DNA of 64,000 nucleotides from Methylophilaceae bacterium (GCA_018398995.1 CP073759.1:1628311-1692310), one strand, 5' to 3'. Positions 29,201 through 38,300 are shown, counted from the first letter of the stretch. Numbers and translations are program-made. Notes: generated from the letters alone by a model not told the origin.

Positions 29201-30352
29201 AATCCAAGATTTAGAAATACGTTTGCCGAGTTTGCTAATTCTGCTTTGCCTGCCAGTGGTGCTTCTATTACATTACAGGCAGGCTTGGGTGATGGGACGA
29301 ATGTCACTAGTTTTATTAATCAATACATATTACCAACAGGCACAGGGCCAGCCATCATAGCAAATGATGCAGAGCGATTAGCGCAATATCGTCAAAAAAC
29401 CGCAGAAGACCTGACTGGTTTTATGCGTCATTTTTTAGATGATCAAACTTTAGATCAGACGCAAGCCTTAAATTTATTCACTCAACAAAGCCTAGAAACG
29501 CAAACCATTTTTGCAAATCGACATCTAACCTCCGAATTGATTGCCTCAGGTCGAGATTTTGCTAAGACAGGTAATCATGAGCGTGGTAGCAGTGCTATCG
29601 AGGCGCTATTCCCTAATGCAACAGACGGTAGTGTCCTATTATTTAACAGTAAAGTATCTACTAATAGTGGTAGCAGTATTGATCTAATTGCGCCTAGCGG
29701 TTTAATTAACGTTGGAGTGCCTGGTCAAGGTGGAGATATTGGAGTTATAACTGAAAAAGGTGGCGCTATTCGTGGAATTGCTGAAGGTGACTTTCTCGTT
29801 AATCAATCTAAAGTCATTACGCAATTTGGTAGTGATATTGCGATATGGTCATCAGGTGGCACAATTGACGCTGGGCGTGGTTCGAAAACTGCTACTTCAA
29901 TTCCTGAGCGCATTGTACAAACTGATGCATTTGGTAATACGATTGTTGAGGTGCGTGGCGTAGCTGCTGGTAGTGGTATTCGTGCGCAAAGCTATGATCC
30001 TGATGGCCCTAATGGACCATTAGAAGAGCCGTTAAAAGGCAATATATCATTGATTGCTCCAGTGGTTGATGCAGGAGAAGCTGGCATTGAGGCTGGCGAC
30101 TTATTGATTGTGGCACCAGTAGTACTTAATGCCGCTAATATTCAAGTGCAAGGTGTGGCAGCAGGTGTTCCGATGGCCGCCAGCTCAAGTATTGCTGGGG
30201 TGTCCGCTGGCTTATCTCCTGATGCAGTAAACTCCGCTACAAAAGCAGTAGCGGACTCGGTTACACCATCGGCAGATAGTAGTCTACAAAAACCAAAATT
30301 ACCCTCATTGATCACTGTTGATGTGATTAGTATGGGTGATGATAAAGAGTAA
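20291..30352 (+). CDS. Giant filamentous-haemagglutinin-like exoprotein (TpsA)
   Basis: 3353-residue secreted or surface beta-helix protein. The N-terminus carries an extended signal peptide (ESPR-like MNKNRYKLVFSKLLNMLVPV, then a hydrophobic core, cleavage near residue 57). The TPS secretion domain (about 58-290) includes NLYFINSNGIIIGRDAQFNV, equivalent to the NPNGI motif but with Ser for Pro. The body is hundreds of short Asn/Gly/Leu/Ile-rich strands (N-T-G-x-V-x-L type) without long exact repeats. The C-terminus (LPSLITVDVISMGDD) has no toxin domain, PEP-CTERM or cysteine-protease motif, so an adhesin or biofilm role is more likely than contact inhibition. No frameshift in 10 kb, so probably under selection. 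Confidence 0.92.
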   Translation: MNKNRYKLVFSKLLNMLVPVSEAASGVAAKSQRRVRGATWAVFKLLIGMSIVNAAWGDTPLPAGISIRSIVGDSTRVIASDNNKIHFEQLAPRAIVDFNRLNLTTGQQFNVNMQANWSMLNRIHDVNPSIINGLVNAAGNLYFINSNGIIIGRDAQFNVGSLYAGTLNITNQLFQDGFINEQTFTNPFSLVGTIDLTPEARHQVENAEVLVQSGARIDAANSGKVMLFAPNVKVEENAIINTPEGQTILAAGERVWLRGSADPAGFLVEVDAGGTATNLGQLIAERGNVSMMGLAVNQLGTVSASTSVRANGSIRLVAQDRVNVVGVNVTGSRNGVVTLGKDSVTEVKPELNDKEETIVSQPFKTSEVLIEASMINIDGAINAKAGNVTAKAEFDVSPLVATRGESAFNNGATRRIMLGSNASIDVSGVDAVAPMSRNELEVQLFSDQLKDAPILRDSDLFRSTVFVDARKSTSLFDIQPFLDLRPATIAERMTNAGSVNLATNQELIIGQGSTINVSGGTTTYTAGTVRESQLSFNGQLVPISEALAGIPYTKIADNFTRTDPRWGTTTNIVIGGSSSFVPGYFEGANAGTVNLTTPIEVERTNALVLSGNLIATTRTSKEQLINQTKPLGGQLIASSRNLTIDSAVMSLSSQFDFTDALLNANNFLSTVNVDFLSNGFNRIDLSKVDQITINQQLILASHGTLNIGNPTVNTITHLNANIIAPNSNVSLQSFATEVADNVTISTAGRFTNDRPGVRGALSTTVAKNGGNILLGNTTFGDNVSLDASAGAAVNFLGNLQTGLAGNITFSTYDTLPDNLNLRSFGFNRGGELSITFGDNAFKRNLFVGSNLAQESGGIDLQSDFFRDGGFSKYQLKAFNVTIGDNQAPDQTLYTSMKNWRMNSGFLNLSGSLSMRDVATPLTLPSFSRQASSFWFESPTDPTEGSVANLGTVNLAENTTLRTDFGGSVTMRAGKQVNVLGDISAPSGQIDLSINDRNSDIDELPNQMVFIGENANLSARGATVTLPDSRPNILNNRVLSAGTISINARQASLLKGAVVMKEGAVLDVSGVSIANDTRTSRGIVRETLFGDAGTININGTGSLLLDGSFAANAAGTGHDGSLNLLFNPFPFSDQQAFPNNSGQFLVTQQKQLSAENLNVGDVLKNNLLPITVEATQRLKAQISVDQIEDAGFANVAVGNYLDIPGPSSRLVLSEDVSLNIGGNLHIDSPVTQVSNQGNVSLTAGHITLRSPNQSINQSSLNNANDLAGSGTLTLNANQIYLDGVTTLGRINQANINSQFDISGQGVRSAVQLGNIATDGGLLSHGEINLTARQIYPESGGRLNFRALGTSSQINVNASQQAAQPILSAGGVLNLQASTIQQNGVLSAPFGVINFIGDEVSLGSNSVTSVSANNAIIPFGVTTTAGEVFNPSQGRTRPLIASEINLQAKNIDLQAGASLDLSAGGDMFAFEWIPGLGGSTDILAQPNTFAVIPNFNQVFAPRDLNMSQSSAPTMVGKTVFLSGGNGLASGEYTLLPARYALVPGAFVVQLKPTNTLLPGQTLSQPDGSILTTGVFGDFSAGARDAQFSTFSVFSGALFRPAAGEILKAPSQYALTSASTFFTDPAKTEVSAFFTPKDVAKLSLNASQLSLEANVIANTTQGGRGLLVDIGANNIRVVNNKDNTDSQSLQIQTSELNQLGAQSILLGGTRSTNQQGQVQINTVANTVSIENDADQVINNPELIATASDRITVADGAVINTGEVLANAPTSNLLASGDGALLALSSTQKISYNRENASPNSVSGELFIGNQSSLFVGVSAILDATNNVSLNGRLNAQEQGSVTLGANRILVGDAPSDVRGLNVNNETIATFGNLSSLTLNSYSNLDTYGTVNLGDQNLNLTINAAGIVGNAGVASGDENSVVITANQLTLRNTQNAILENPDNAAANLTINANTIQLEGKANPNLVAGNLADTDKFNIQGYSQLNLNADDIRTSLNGEANFNVQDVNMTVGRIGAEAGTDFTIRSAGRLQTTQAITTIALANDVLAGRLTMNADNLVIGSRVESASGTLTLRANNDLTLADGANVSASSQAITFADVARAMPAGQVNLLSENGDITVDQGAKVSVNGLSDANAGQVNINARNGTLNLAGRLEGLTAGSGQGASLSVDVAALPDFSAANAKGIGFNAAREYRIRQGDITISGVAEEALSAQQIRVTADMGQINVSGELKTNGTKNGSIGLFAQNGLTLEETARLDASNSSKGSKGGRIDLHTASGTLELQPNAEINVSGGEGGRGGVLHLRTPRTGLGSGNGVAVNQLSSNIVGSEQTVIEAFRVFDNVSSVTAGIGTGPGLGFDTVANDVASFMANRNLIETDLGKLGDPSFLLRAGTEIRANNNLVIGTNTVDWNFFPTVTNRTPADVGVLTLRAKGNMLFNGSLSDGFTTANRNLISNETSGLLTDHTWSYRLVAGSDVLSANVLNTVTSDVVNGSTITGNLIVGNDKVIRTGTGFIDIATGGDLRLSNLGSVIYTTGRRSDILPEFSLPVVQNPLYLSDGGNISIKSQGSIVGAEANSDRNMVNQWLFRQGGGTANRDTSWWVRPDQFKQGVATLGGGNINVKAGRDVRNFSASTPTTARFDNFDTGNALATGSQMVTGGGDLSIQAAGNIVNGTFFVAQGEGRLEAGGAIEPGSGGLGTVLALQDGRFDVSANDNVYISTTFNPTLVNQSRTNTNQFDTSGLNSNFNSYGNRAAVSVLSKSGNLGYGTGDDVFSRISRNTLYTNNGLALFFGYNPSKIDLTSFSGDITFGNADSLNNLVMLPTNDGQLSLLAANNLTLGNIKMSDAAPSILPSINTPLNLEFVNAFNSLINTHSLNLLHKEDNTPALIIADKGNIQSNNHLVTIPKSTRVIAGKDITDISLGFQNNRSSDVSLIKAGRDVNTRNIAIGGPGELLVQAGRNIDLIYPEITTVNSTGNGGTRNPRFRNTFAEFANSALPASGASITLQAGLGDGTNVTSFINQYILPTGTGPAIIANDAERLAQYRQKTAEDLTGFMRHFLDDQTLDQTQALNLFTQQSLETQTIFANRHLTSELIASGRDFAKTGNHERGSSAIEALFPNATDGSVLLFNSKVSTNSGSSIDLIAPSGLINVGVPGQGGDIGVITEKGGAIRGIAEGDFLVNQSKVITQFGSDIAIWSSGGTIDAGRGSKTATSIPERIVQTDAFGNTIVEVRGVAAGSGIRAQSYDPDGPNGPLEEPLKGNISLIAPVVDAGEAGIEAGDLLIVAPVVLNAANIQVQGVAAGVPMAASSSIAGVSAGLSPDAVNSATKAVADSVTPSADSSLQKPKLPSLITVDVISMGDDKE

Positions 30353-30399
30353 TTTTGTAGTACTAAAAAAGTTTGGTCAGGCAGATTTTTTTTGGAAAA

Positions 30400-30423
30400 T
30401 AAAGTTATATTAATATAACTTTA
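30400..30423. repeat. Perfect 24-bp palindrome after the fhaA-like gene
   Basis: TAAAGTTATATT followed by AATATAACTTTA is a perfect palindrome 48 bp past the fhaA stop. There is no T tract directly after it, so it is a poor intrinsic terminator; a protein-binding site is possible. The first 14 bases also occur upstream of the fhaC-like gene. Confidence 0.55.
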
Positions 30424-30809
30424 ACATTCAACCATTAGTGTTTGAATAATAAAGTAATATAGTTCTATATATTTTTTTAAAATTTAAATATTCGATTATT
30501 ATAAAAATGTATAGTTACGAACTAATTTAGGGCACTTAATACAAGGTGGTATTATTAACTTTGGACAAAGTTAATTTAATCAAGAGGCATCTACTCGATG
30601 TTGCTGTCAAACAAAGTGCTTCAAGAAGTCAAAACTTGAGAAGCAAAAAGGTACCAAACTAATAAATTTTTGCTAAATTAGTAACGATGACAGATCAATT
30701 ATTCATGCAATTGAAAATATGAACCTCACTCATATATCACTCAAAAAAACCAATCAATTTTGAAGTATTATAAACAAATTAATATCATAGCAAGAAAATA
30801 GGAAAGCTG
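30424..30809. other. AT-rich spacer before the second secretin, no gene seen
   Basis: About 385 bp with no credible ORF or RNA. It presumably holds the promoter of the secretin-like gene that follows. GGAAAG at 30801-30806 is a Shine-Dalgarno candidate close to that ATG. Confidence 0.4.
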
Positions 30810-32917
30810 ATGAAATTTAAACAATACCCATTTTTATTGCTTGGTTTAAAATCACAGGCGGCATTGTTGATCACCTTGACTTACCTAACTGGATGCACCA
30901 ACTACCCTTGGCTTGTAAGACAAAAATCAGGTTCTCCAGAGCAACGTGTTCAAAAAGCCCAAGCGCAGTGGAATAAAGATACGGATAATACAGATTATCG
31001 GAAAACACTACGACTAGAAAAAGAGTCAGCTATTGAGGAGTTGCTGACACTGGCGGAGCAAGCCCGGCTATCTGGAAACCATGATCAAGCGATTGTTTAT
31101 TATGATCGATTACTGGTATTAGACCCAGCTCACGGTCAAGCGAGGCAACTTAAATTAGCGGTCATGCAGGAAACAGAGCGTTTATACAAACTCAAACAGG
31201 CGCAAATCATGTATCAAGAAAAACAATATACCAAGGCAAATGAATTGGTACGCGAAATCCTTATCGAGGCACCTGATATGACCGAGGCGTTGAGTTTACA
31301 AACAAAGATCAATGCAGACTCACAACAAACCAAGGTGAAAGCACCACAATTAAAGCCTAGCTCAGACAAACCAATTACGCTTGAGCTTAGAGATGCCAAT
31401 ATCAAAGTGGTATTCGAAGCATTATCTCGCGCAACAGGTATTAATTTTGTTCTAGACAAAGATATTAAACCAGATACCAAGGTCACCATTTTTATCAAAA
31501 AGATGCTGATAGAGGATGCAATCGATATGGTACTTGCCAGTAATGGCTTGGAGAAAAAGCCCTTTCATCAAATAGCCTTTTGGTATTTCCAAATACACCG
31601 CAAAAGTTAAAAGATTATCAAGATTTGATCATACGCAGTTTTTTTCTTACGAACACAACAGCCAAGCAAGTTTCAGCGATGTTGAAAACCATGCTTAAAA
31701 CCAAAGATATTTTTATCGATGAGCGATTGAATATGGTAGTAATGCGGGATACACCAGATATTATTAAAATCGCTGAAAAATTGGTACAGGCAAATGATAT
31801 GGCAGATCCAGAGGTGATGCTGGATATCGAAGTGCTAGAAGTCAGTCGTACCCGTTTGCAAGAGCTAGGCATTATCTATCCCAATCAGCTAGCAGTTATC
31901 GGAGCTAACACAGGATTAACGCTAGAGGCACTCAGAAATGTGACCTCTGCAAATGTAGGTGTAAGGCCAAATCCTGCAGTCAATTTTAATAAAACGACAG
32001 GCGATGTTAATTTACTATCAAATCCAAGAATACGAGTTAAAAATAATGAAAAAGCGCAAGTATTAGTTGGTGATAAAGTACCTATTATTACTACCACTTC
32101 AACCGCTAACGTAGGTGTTGCAGAAAATGTTACCTATGTGGATGTTGGACTGAAACTCGATGTTGAACCCAGAATTAATTTAGATAATTTTGTGAATATT
32201 AAAGTTGGGCTAGAGGTGAGTTCTTTGGGGGATAAAACCATTACCAGGAACGGTGCGGAGGTGTTCACCATCGGTACAAGGAATGCAAACACAGTGCTTA
32301 GGCTCAAACATGGTGAAACCCAAATTCTTGCTGGCTTGATTCTTGATGACGAGCGCAAGTCTACCGCACGGCTACCAGGTTTGGGAGACATTCCTTTATT
32401 AGGACGTTTATTTTCTAACCAAGAAGATCGAAAAAGTAAAACTGAGATCGTATTGGCAATTACCCCGCGTATTCTTAGCAATATCCAGTTACCCAAGGCA
32501 GATATTGCTGAATATTGGTCTGGTACAGAAAATTTAATTTTAGATCAACCCAAAATTAGAATGCCCGCAAGTGGTTCCAGAACTAAATTATCAATAAGTC
32601 CATCTTCTTCAACATTAGTTGGTGATCAAACAGATTCGGCACCGTCATCTATTGATTTAAATTCATCTATTTCACAAGTGCCTGGTGTTAGCGGAAATGA
32701 TTCGGTTCAGATTAATAGAAATGCAGACAATAATTCACCTGAAGAGGTATCACCTGGTAATATGCAACCCAATATCAATTTTCCAGATACAGCTGCTAAT
32801 AATGCGGCATCTACTTCAGGAGGTTCTATAATTAAAGATAGTTCAGAAGTGATTAAGCGATCAAGAGAAATAATAGAAAACTTTAGATCGAATAATACTG
32901 CAGACCAAAATCAATAG
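30810..32917 (+). pseudogene. Second secretin copy, frameshifted
   Basis: A paralogue of the secretin at 11032. Residues 1-38 differ but keep a signal peptide with lipobox (LTYLTGC). From 30925 to 32546 the DNA appears identical to 11147-12769, except that an A6 tract after TGGAG (11776-11781) is A5 here (31554-31558). This shifts the frame in the N1 region and stops at 31610. An open frame covers the secretin core from 31580 to 32917. The last 120 residues again diverge from copy one. It reads as two halves, 266 and 445 residues. Either a recent gene-conversion product inactivated by slippage, a switchable gene, or a sequencing error in the homopolymer. Confidence 0.85.
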
Positions 32918-32972
32918 TAATATCTAGCAACTGTTGAGAGGGTGTTCTAGATTTTGTGTAAATGTCGGTTGA

Positions 32973-33202
32973 TTACTGCCGAGGCATCCGCTCCTCAAAT
33001 TGAATAGTAAACCTATTTAATGCAGGTTTCCAATCCCGCAGTGGCATCGTCCATTTCTTGCTGATATTCATCAACGCTAAATAGAACAATTTAATTAACG
33101 CTTCTTCATTCGGAAATGAGCCTCGACTCTTAGTGACCTTGCGTAAACTCATATTCACAGACTCAATCGCATTGATGGTGTAAATGATGCTGCGTATCTC
33201 GG
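32973..33202 (-). pseudogene. IS256 transposase, C-terminal fragment
   Basis: The minus strand reads LATEIRSIIYTINAIESVNMSL, then RKVTKSRGSFPNEEALIKLFYLALMNISKKW and an end at EERMPRQ. This is the conserved C-terminus of IS256-family mutator transposases. It is cut at 33202 by the nested IS3-type element. Confidence 0.85.
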
Positions 33203-33271
33203 TGGCAAGCCCCTAGTATTCTAGACACTTAGTAGCGTTATAATTAACGCAACATAAAAGAGGTGTTTAAA

Positions 33272-33466
33272 ATGAGTGGTAAGCGCTATACAGATGAATT
33301 CAAGATTGAAGCAGTCAAACAGGTCACAGAACGTAACTACAAGTTAAGCGATGTTGCAGATCGCTTAGGCGTTACAACCAAAAGCCTACATGCTTGGGTT
33401 GCTAGATATGATAATTCAGGCAACCAGCGACAAGCTATTGATACGCAACTAGATGAAATACGGTAG
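33272..33466 (+). pseudogene. IS3-family orfA, copy 1, nonsense mutation
   Basis: HTH protein beginning MSGKRYTDEFKIEAVKQV with RLGVTTKSLHAW. A CAG to TAG change (TAG at 33464-33466, compare CAG in copy 2) stops it before the leucine zipper. The frame after the stop continues QLKAQLRRVTEERDILKEAAVYF to about 33565. The ATG at 33272 follows AGAGG. Confidence 0.85.
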
Positions 33467-33552
33467 CTAAAAGCTCAGCTCCGACGTGTGACAGAGGAAA
33501 GAGACATTTTAAAGGAGGCCGCCGTGTACTTTGCCGTGGAGTCAAAGAAAAG

Positions 33553-34422
33553 TACACGTTCATAAAGTCAAGGCTCCATCGATTTCGTGTATCGGCAATG
33601 TGTCGCGTGATGCAAATTAACCGCAGTGGTTTTTATGCTTGGCTGTTGCAACCTAAAAGCAATCGTCACCGTGAAGATGAGCGGTTACTGGTTAAGATTA
33701 AGCAATGCTGGCTTTAAAGTGGCTTTGCTTACGGATATCGCAATATCACCAAAGACCTTAAAGACTTAGGTGAATCATGCGGTAAAAATAGAGTGAACCG
33801 CATCATGCGTCAAGCTGGCATACAGTCAAAGCGTCGTTACAAACAACATCAAGGTTTTAGCGGAGGCAATCAACATCATGCTGCCAATAATGTATTGGAT
33901 CGACAGTTTAGTGTAACGCAACCGAACCAAGCTTGGGTGACCGACTTTACTTACATTCGAACGCATGAAGGGTGGCTGTATGTCACGATTGTATTGGATT
34001 TATTCTCAAGACAAGTGGTTGGATGGAGTATGAAGAATAGCCCCAAAGCTGACTTGGTGATTGATGCATTGTTGATGGCTGTCTGGCGCAGAAAGCCAAC
34101 AAACAAAGTCTTGGTGCATTCTGATCAGGGCATACAGTATACTTGTTCTGACTGGCGCAGTTTCTTGAAAGCGAACCAACTGGAAGCCAGCATGAGTCGA
34201 CGTGGTAATTGTTGGGACAATGCTGTGGCTGAAAGTTTCTTCTCACTGCTAAAAGGTGAGCGTATTAGAGGCCGTGTTTATCCAACAAGGCAGGCAGCAC
34301 GATCTGATATATTTGATTATATTGAAATGTTTTACAATCCAAAAAGACGACATGGCAACAACAATGGCATTTCGCCAGTAAACTATGAAAAGCAGTATTA
34401 TGAGAAGCTATTAATTGTATAG
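33553..34422 (+). pseudogene. IS3-family orfB, copy 1, internal stop
   Basis: DDE transposase: YTFIKSRLHRFRVSAMCRVM, then a TAA at 33715-33717 where a Glu codon is expected (CWL-stop-SGFAYGYRN). The rve core follows with WVTDFTYIRTHEGW, LVHSDQGIQYT and NCWDNAVAESFFS. The DDE part is open from 33793 (GTG) to 34422. The same stop is in copy 2. Confidence 0.85.
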
Positions 34423-34491
34423 AAAACTAGGGGCTTGCCAGTTGGCTATGGCCGCTTAACTCTACTTTTTGACGATGCTAAAAATGGGGGG

Positions 34492-34597
34492 GTTACCGTT
34501 TGAGAAGACCATTCTCGCCTATGAGGTCTTCAGGCTTTTGATAATTTGATAGCAGGCTATCGATTAAATCATTGGGTAGAGCTTTGTGTGCCGTCAT
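34492..34597 (-). pseudogene. IS256 transposase, N-terminal fragment
   Basis: From the ATG at 34597-34595 the minus strand reads MTAHKALPNDLIDSLLSNYQ, then KPEDLIGENGLLKR and a stop. This is the typical IS256-family N-terminus (DxLLxNYxxPEDLxGxxGLLK). About 60 bp between here and the IS3 end (34441-34500, with a G7 run) matches neither element and is of unknown origin. Confidence 0.8.
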
Positions 34598-34673
34598 TTT
34601 TATTCCATTTCTGAAAAACGCAGTTTCCTGCAAAATGACGTTTACACAAAATTATTTACATCCTCACTGTTGA

Positions 34674-35356
34674 ATTGATTTGGGCTTTCCTCAATAAAAC
34701 GGATTGCATAATTAAAAGGCATTAGCCTGTTTAGACCTAGTCAATTAAATGAGCACGCATCCCCTCGATTTTATTGTAATACGCTGCCTCAGAATCCACT
34801 GGGCTAATCCAGCCGTTTGTTTAGTGTCTCCGTATACAATTATAATAACACACTCAAGTATATGCTGTTGAACCTTTTGCTCGGTTAAAAACGTATACCA
34901 TAAACGGCTTGCATCAAAGTTTGCATAATCTGACTGTCGGTAAGTCTTGATATCTTCTCAGAAAACTCTAATTAGTTGTGTCTCAGTTTATGGGAAATTG
35001 ACACTTAATAAATGCAATTTTTTTGTGGGGGGGGGGAGATTACCTTATCTTATGAAGCCCCCAAATTTATAGTCTGCTAGGACTATTTTAAAAATAAGCC
35101 TATTCATATTGATTGTCTATTATGACAATATTAATTAGGTGTCTTTATATTTTTTTAACTTGAGACCTTAAAAAAGCTTTTTTGCTATAACAACTTAAGT
35201 TTAATATCACAATATTATTTTAATGAACCTTTTTCAATGTGTATACATTGAAAAATAAGTATAACTTTTAATTTTTTGATAATTCTAAATTATTGGATTG
35301 ATATTAACTTTTTTGGACATGGTATTTCTTATTATTTATTTTTGGAGTAAGTACAC
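34674..35356. other. Spacer with an IS3-end relic and a G10 run
   Basis: About 680 bp without a gene. Bases 34734-34940 are clearly related to the relic at 16376-16560 (shared CCTAGTCAATTAAATGA, TTTTATTGTAATA, CTGGGCTAA), so this is a decayed IS3-family 3' end. A run of ten G lies at 35027-35036. The last 200 bp are very AT-rich and must carry the promoter of the adhesin gene; GGAG at 35344-35347 is its ribosome site. Confidence 0.55.
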
Positions 35357-38300
35357 ATGAGTTTATCATTAGGCACTGATCAAGCAAACGGATCATCGCT
35401 AATTTTATTTGCATATGATCGTGCAGCAAACACTTCAGCTTTATTCGATTTGGGTATTTCTTATAAAGACCTTAGTTTAAACAACAGCTCATTTTCTGGT
35501 GATAGGATCACGACCCAAACATGGGATTTAACGACTGGTGATTATGAGTCTGCATGGAATGCATTTTCGTTAGCAACAAGTCCTGAAAACGTAGTATGGG
35601 GTGTATTCGCACTTGACACTGTTGGTTCGGGTGCTGGTACAAGGGGTATCATTCAGTCGTTTAACGCAGATGGAGGCGCAATGCCTCCTAGCTTTACGAC
35701 TTCAGTACTCATTGCACAGATTAATACGGCTAATGAATATATTGGTGGCGCAGAATATGCGGTCGATAAAGTTATTTCTACACACGGAAATTCTAATGAT
35801 GGCGCTTCTGTTGCGGATATTGACTCTATTGGAACTTCTAACATTCTGAATTTGTTAGGTCAAGATGGTGTTAATGCTCAAGGCGGTATTGCTGTTGCAT
35901 CTTATGGCGAAGATTTATCGCTTTATGAGCGTTTGACTGCAGCAGCTCCGCTAGCGAATTCAACGTTTGCATTTCTGCCTGGCGCTGATCTGTTGCTGAC
36001 TGCAGAAGGTGTGTTGTCATATGGCCCTATTAACCCGACGATTAGCATTAGCACAAATGACGACAGTTTAACGGTTGCTGAAACGGCTACGATCACATTT
36101 ACGTTAAGTGAAGTTTCAACAGACTTTACAGTGGAAGACGTGGTTGTTAGCGGTGGTTTACTGAGCAACTTTAGTGGCTCAGGCAAAACTTACACAGCGA
36201 CTTTTACACCAACGGCTGACAGCACGACTGATGGTGTGGTGAGTGTAGCAAGTGGTAAGTTTAGTGATGTTACAGGAAACTTTAATACTGACGGCAGTGA
36301 TTCAGATAATACTGTGACGATGGCAGTGGATACAACGTTGGTTGATACGATACTACCAACGATTACTATCAGTACAGATGACGGCAGTTTAAGGGTTGGT
36401 GAAACGGCTACGATCACATTCACGTTAAGTGAAGCTTCAACAGACTTTACAGTGGAAGACGTGGTTGTTAGTGGTGGTTTGTTGAGCAACTTTAGTGGCT
36501 CAGGCACAACTTACACAGCGACTTTTACTCCGACGGCTGACAGCACGACTGATGGTGTGGTGAGTGTAGCAAGTGATAAGTTTAGTAATGCAGCAGGAAA
36601 CTTTAATGCTGACGGTAGTGATCTAGATAATACTGTGACGATGGCAGTGGATACAACGCGGCTTATGGATGGCGCTGATGCAAACGGATCATCGCTAATT
36701 TTATTTGCATATGATCGTGCAGCAAACACTTCAGCTTTATTCGATTTGGGTATTTCTTATAAAGACCTTAGTTTAAACAACAGCTCATTTTCTGGTGATA
36801 GGATCACGACCCAAACATGGGATTTAACGACTGGTGATTATGAGTCTGCATGGAATGCATTTTCGTTAGCAACAAGTCCTGAAAACGTAGTATGGGGTGT
36901 ATTCGCACTTGACACTGTTGGTTCGGGTGCTGGTACAAGGGGTATCATTCAGTCGTTTAACGCAGATGGAGGCGCAATGCCTCCTAGCTTTACGACTTCA
37001 GTACTCATTGCACAGATTAATACGGCTAATGAATATATTGGTGGCGCAGAATATGCGGTCGATAAAGTTATTTCTACACACGGAAATTCTAATGATGGCG
37101 CTTCTGTTGCGGATATTGACTCTATTGGAACTTCTAACATTCTGAATTTGTTAGGTCAAGATGGTGTTAATGCTCAAGGCGGTATTGCTGTTGCATCTTA
37201 TGGCGAAGATTTATCGCTTTATGAGCGTTTGACTGCAGCAGCTCCGCTAGCGAATTCAACGTTTGCATTTCTGCCTGGCGCTGATCTGTTGCTGACTGCA
37301 GAAGGTGTGTTGTCATATGGCCCTATTAACCCGACGATTAGCATTAGCACAAATGACGACAGTTTAACGGTTGCTGAAACGGCTACGATCACATTTACGT
37401 TAAGTGAAGTTTCAACAGACTTTACAGTGGAAGACGTGGTTGTTAGCGGTGGTTTACTGAGCAACTTTAGTGGCTCAGGCAAAACTTACACAGCGACTTT
37501 TACACCAACGGCTGACAGCACGACTGATGGTGTGGTGAGTGTAGCAAGTGGTAAGTTTAGTGATGTTACAGGAAACTTTAATACTGACGGCAGTGATTCA
37601 GATAATACTGTGACGATGGCAGTGGATACAACGTTGGTTGATACGATACTACCAACGATTACTATCAGTACAGATGACGGCAGTTTAAGGGTTGGTGAAA
37701 CGGCTACGATCACATTCACGTTAAGTGAAGCTTCAACAGACTTTACAGTGGAAGACGTGGTTGTTAGTGGTGGTTTGTTGAGCAACTTTAGTGGCTCAGG
37801 CACAACTTACACAGCGACTTTTACTCCGACGGCTGACAGCACGACTGATGGTGTGGTGAGTGTAGCAAGTGATAAGTTTAGTAATGCAGCAGGAAACTTT
37901 AATGCTGACGGTAGTGATCTAGATAATACTGTGACGATGGCAGTGGATACAACGCGGCTTATGGATGGCGCTGATGCAAACGGATCATCGCTAATTTTAT
38001 TTGCATATGATCGTGCAGCAAACACTTCAGCTTTATTCGATTTGGGTATTTCTTATAAAGACCTTAGTTTAAACAACAGCTCATTTTCTGGTGATAGGAT
38101 CACGACCCAAACATGGGATTTAACGACTGGTGATTATGAGTCTGCATGGAATGCATTTTCGTTAGCAACAAGTCCTGAAAACGTAGTATGGGGTGTATTC
38201 GCACTTGACACTGTTGGTTCGGGTGCTGGTACAAGGGGTATCATTCAGTCGTTTAACGCAGATGGAGGCGCAATGCCTCCTAGCTTTACGACTTCAGTAC

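Larger units (their letters stand above)
33203..34440 (+). mobile_element. IS3-family element, copy 1
   Basis: 1238 bp bounded by imperfect inverted repeats TGGCAAGCCCCTAGT at the left and its complement at the right. About nine base differences from the second copy at 54875 by eye. Flanking bases CGG and GTT do not match, so there is no target duplication; it lies at the edge of a deletion in the IS256 relic. Confidence 0.9.
32938..34665 (-). mobile_element. IS256-family element remnant with 8-bp target duplication
   Basis: The terminal inverted repeats share the core TTTTGTGTAAA (left GAGGGTGTTCTAGATTTTGTG from 32938, right end at 34665). ACTGTTGA flanks both sides (32930-32937 and 34666-34673), the 8-bp duplication expected of IS256. 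The transposase is only present as an N-terminal and a C-terminal piece. The middle is deleted and occupied by an IS3-family element. Confidence 0.85.
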
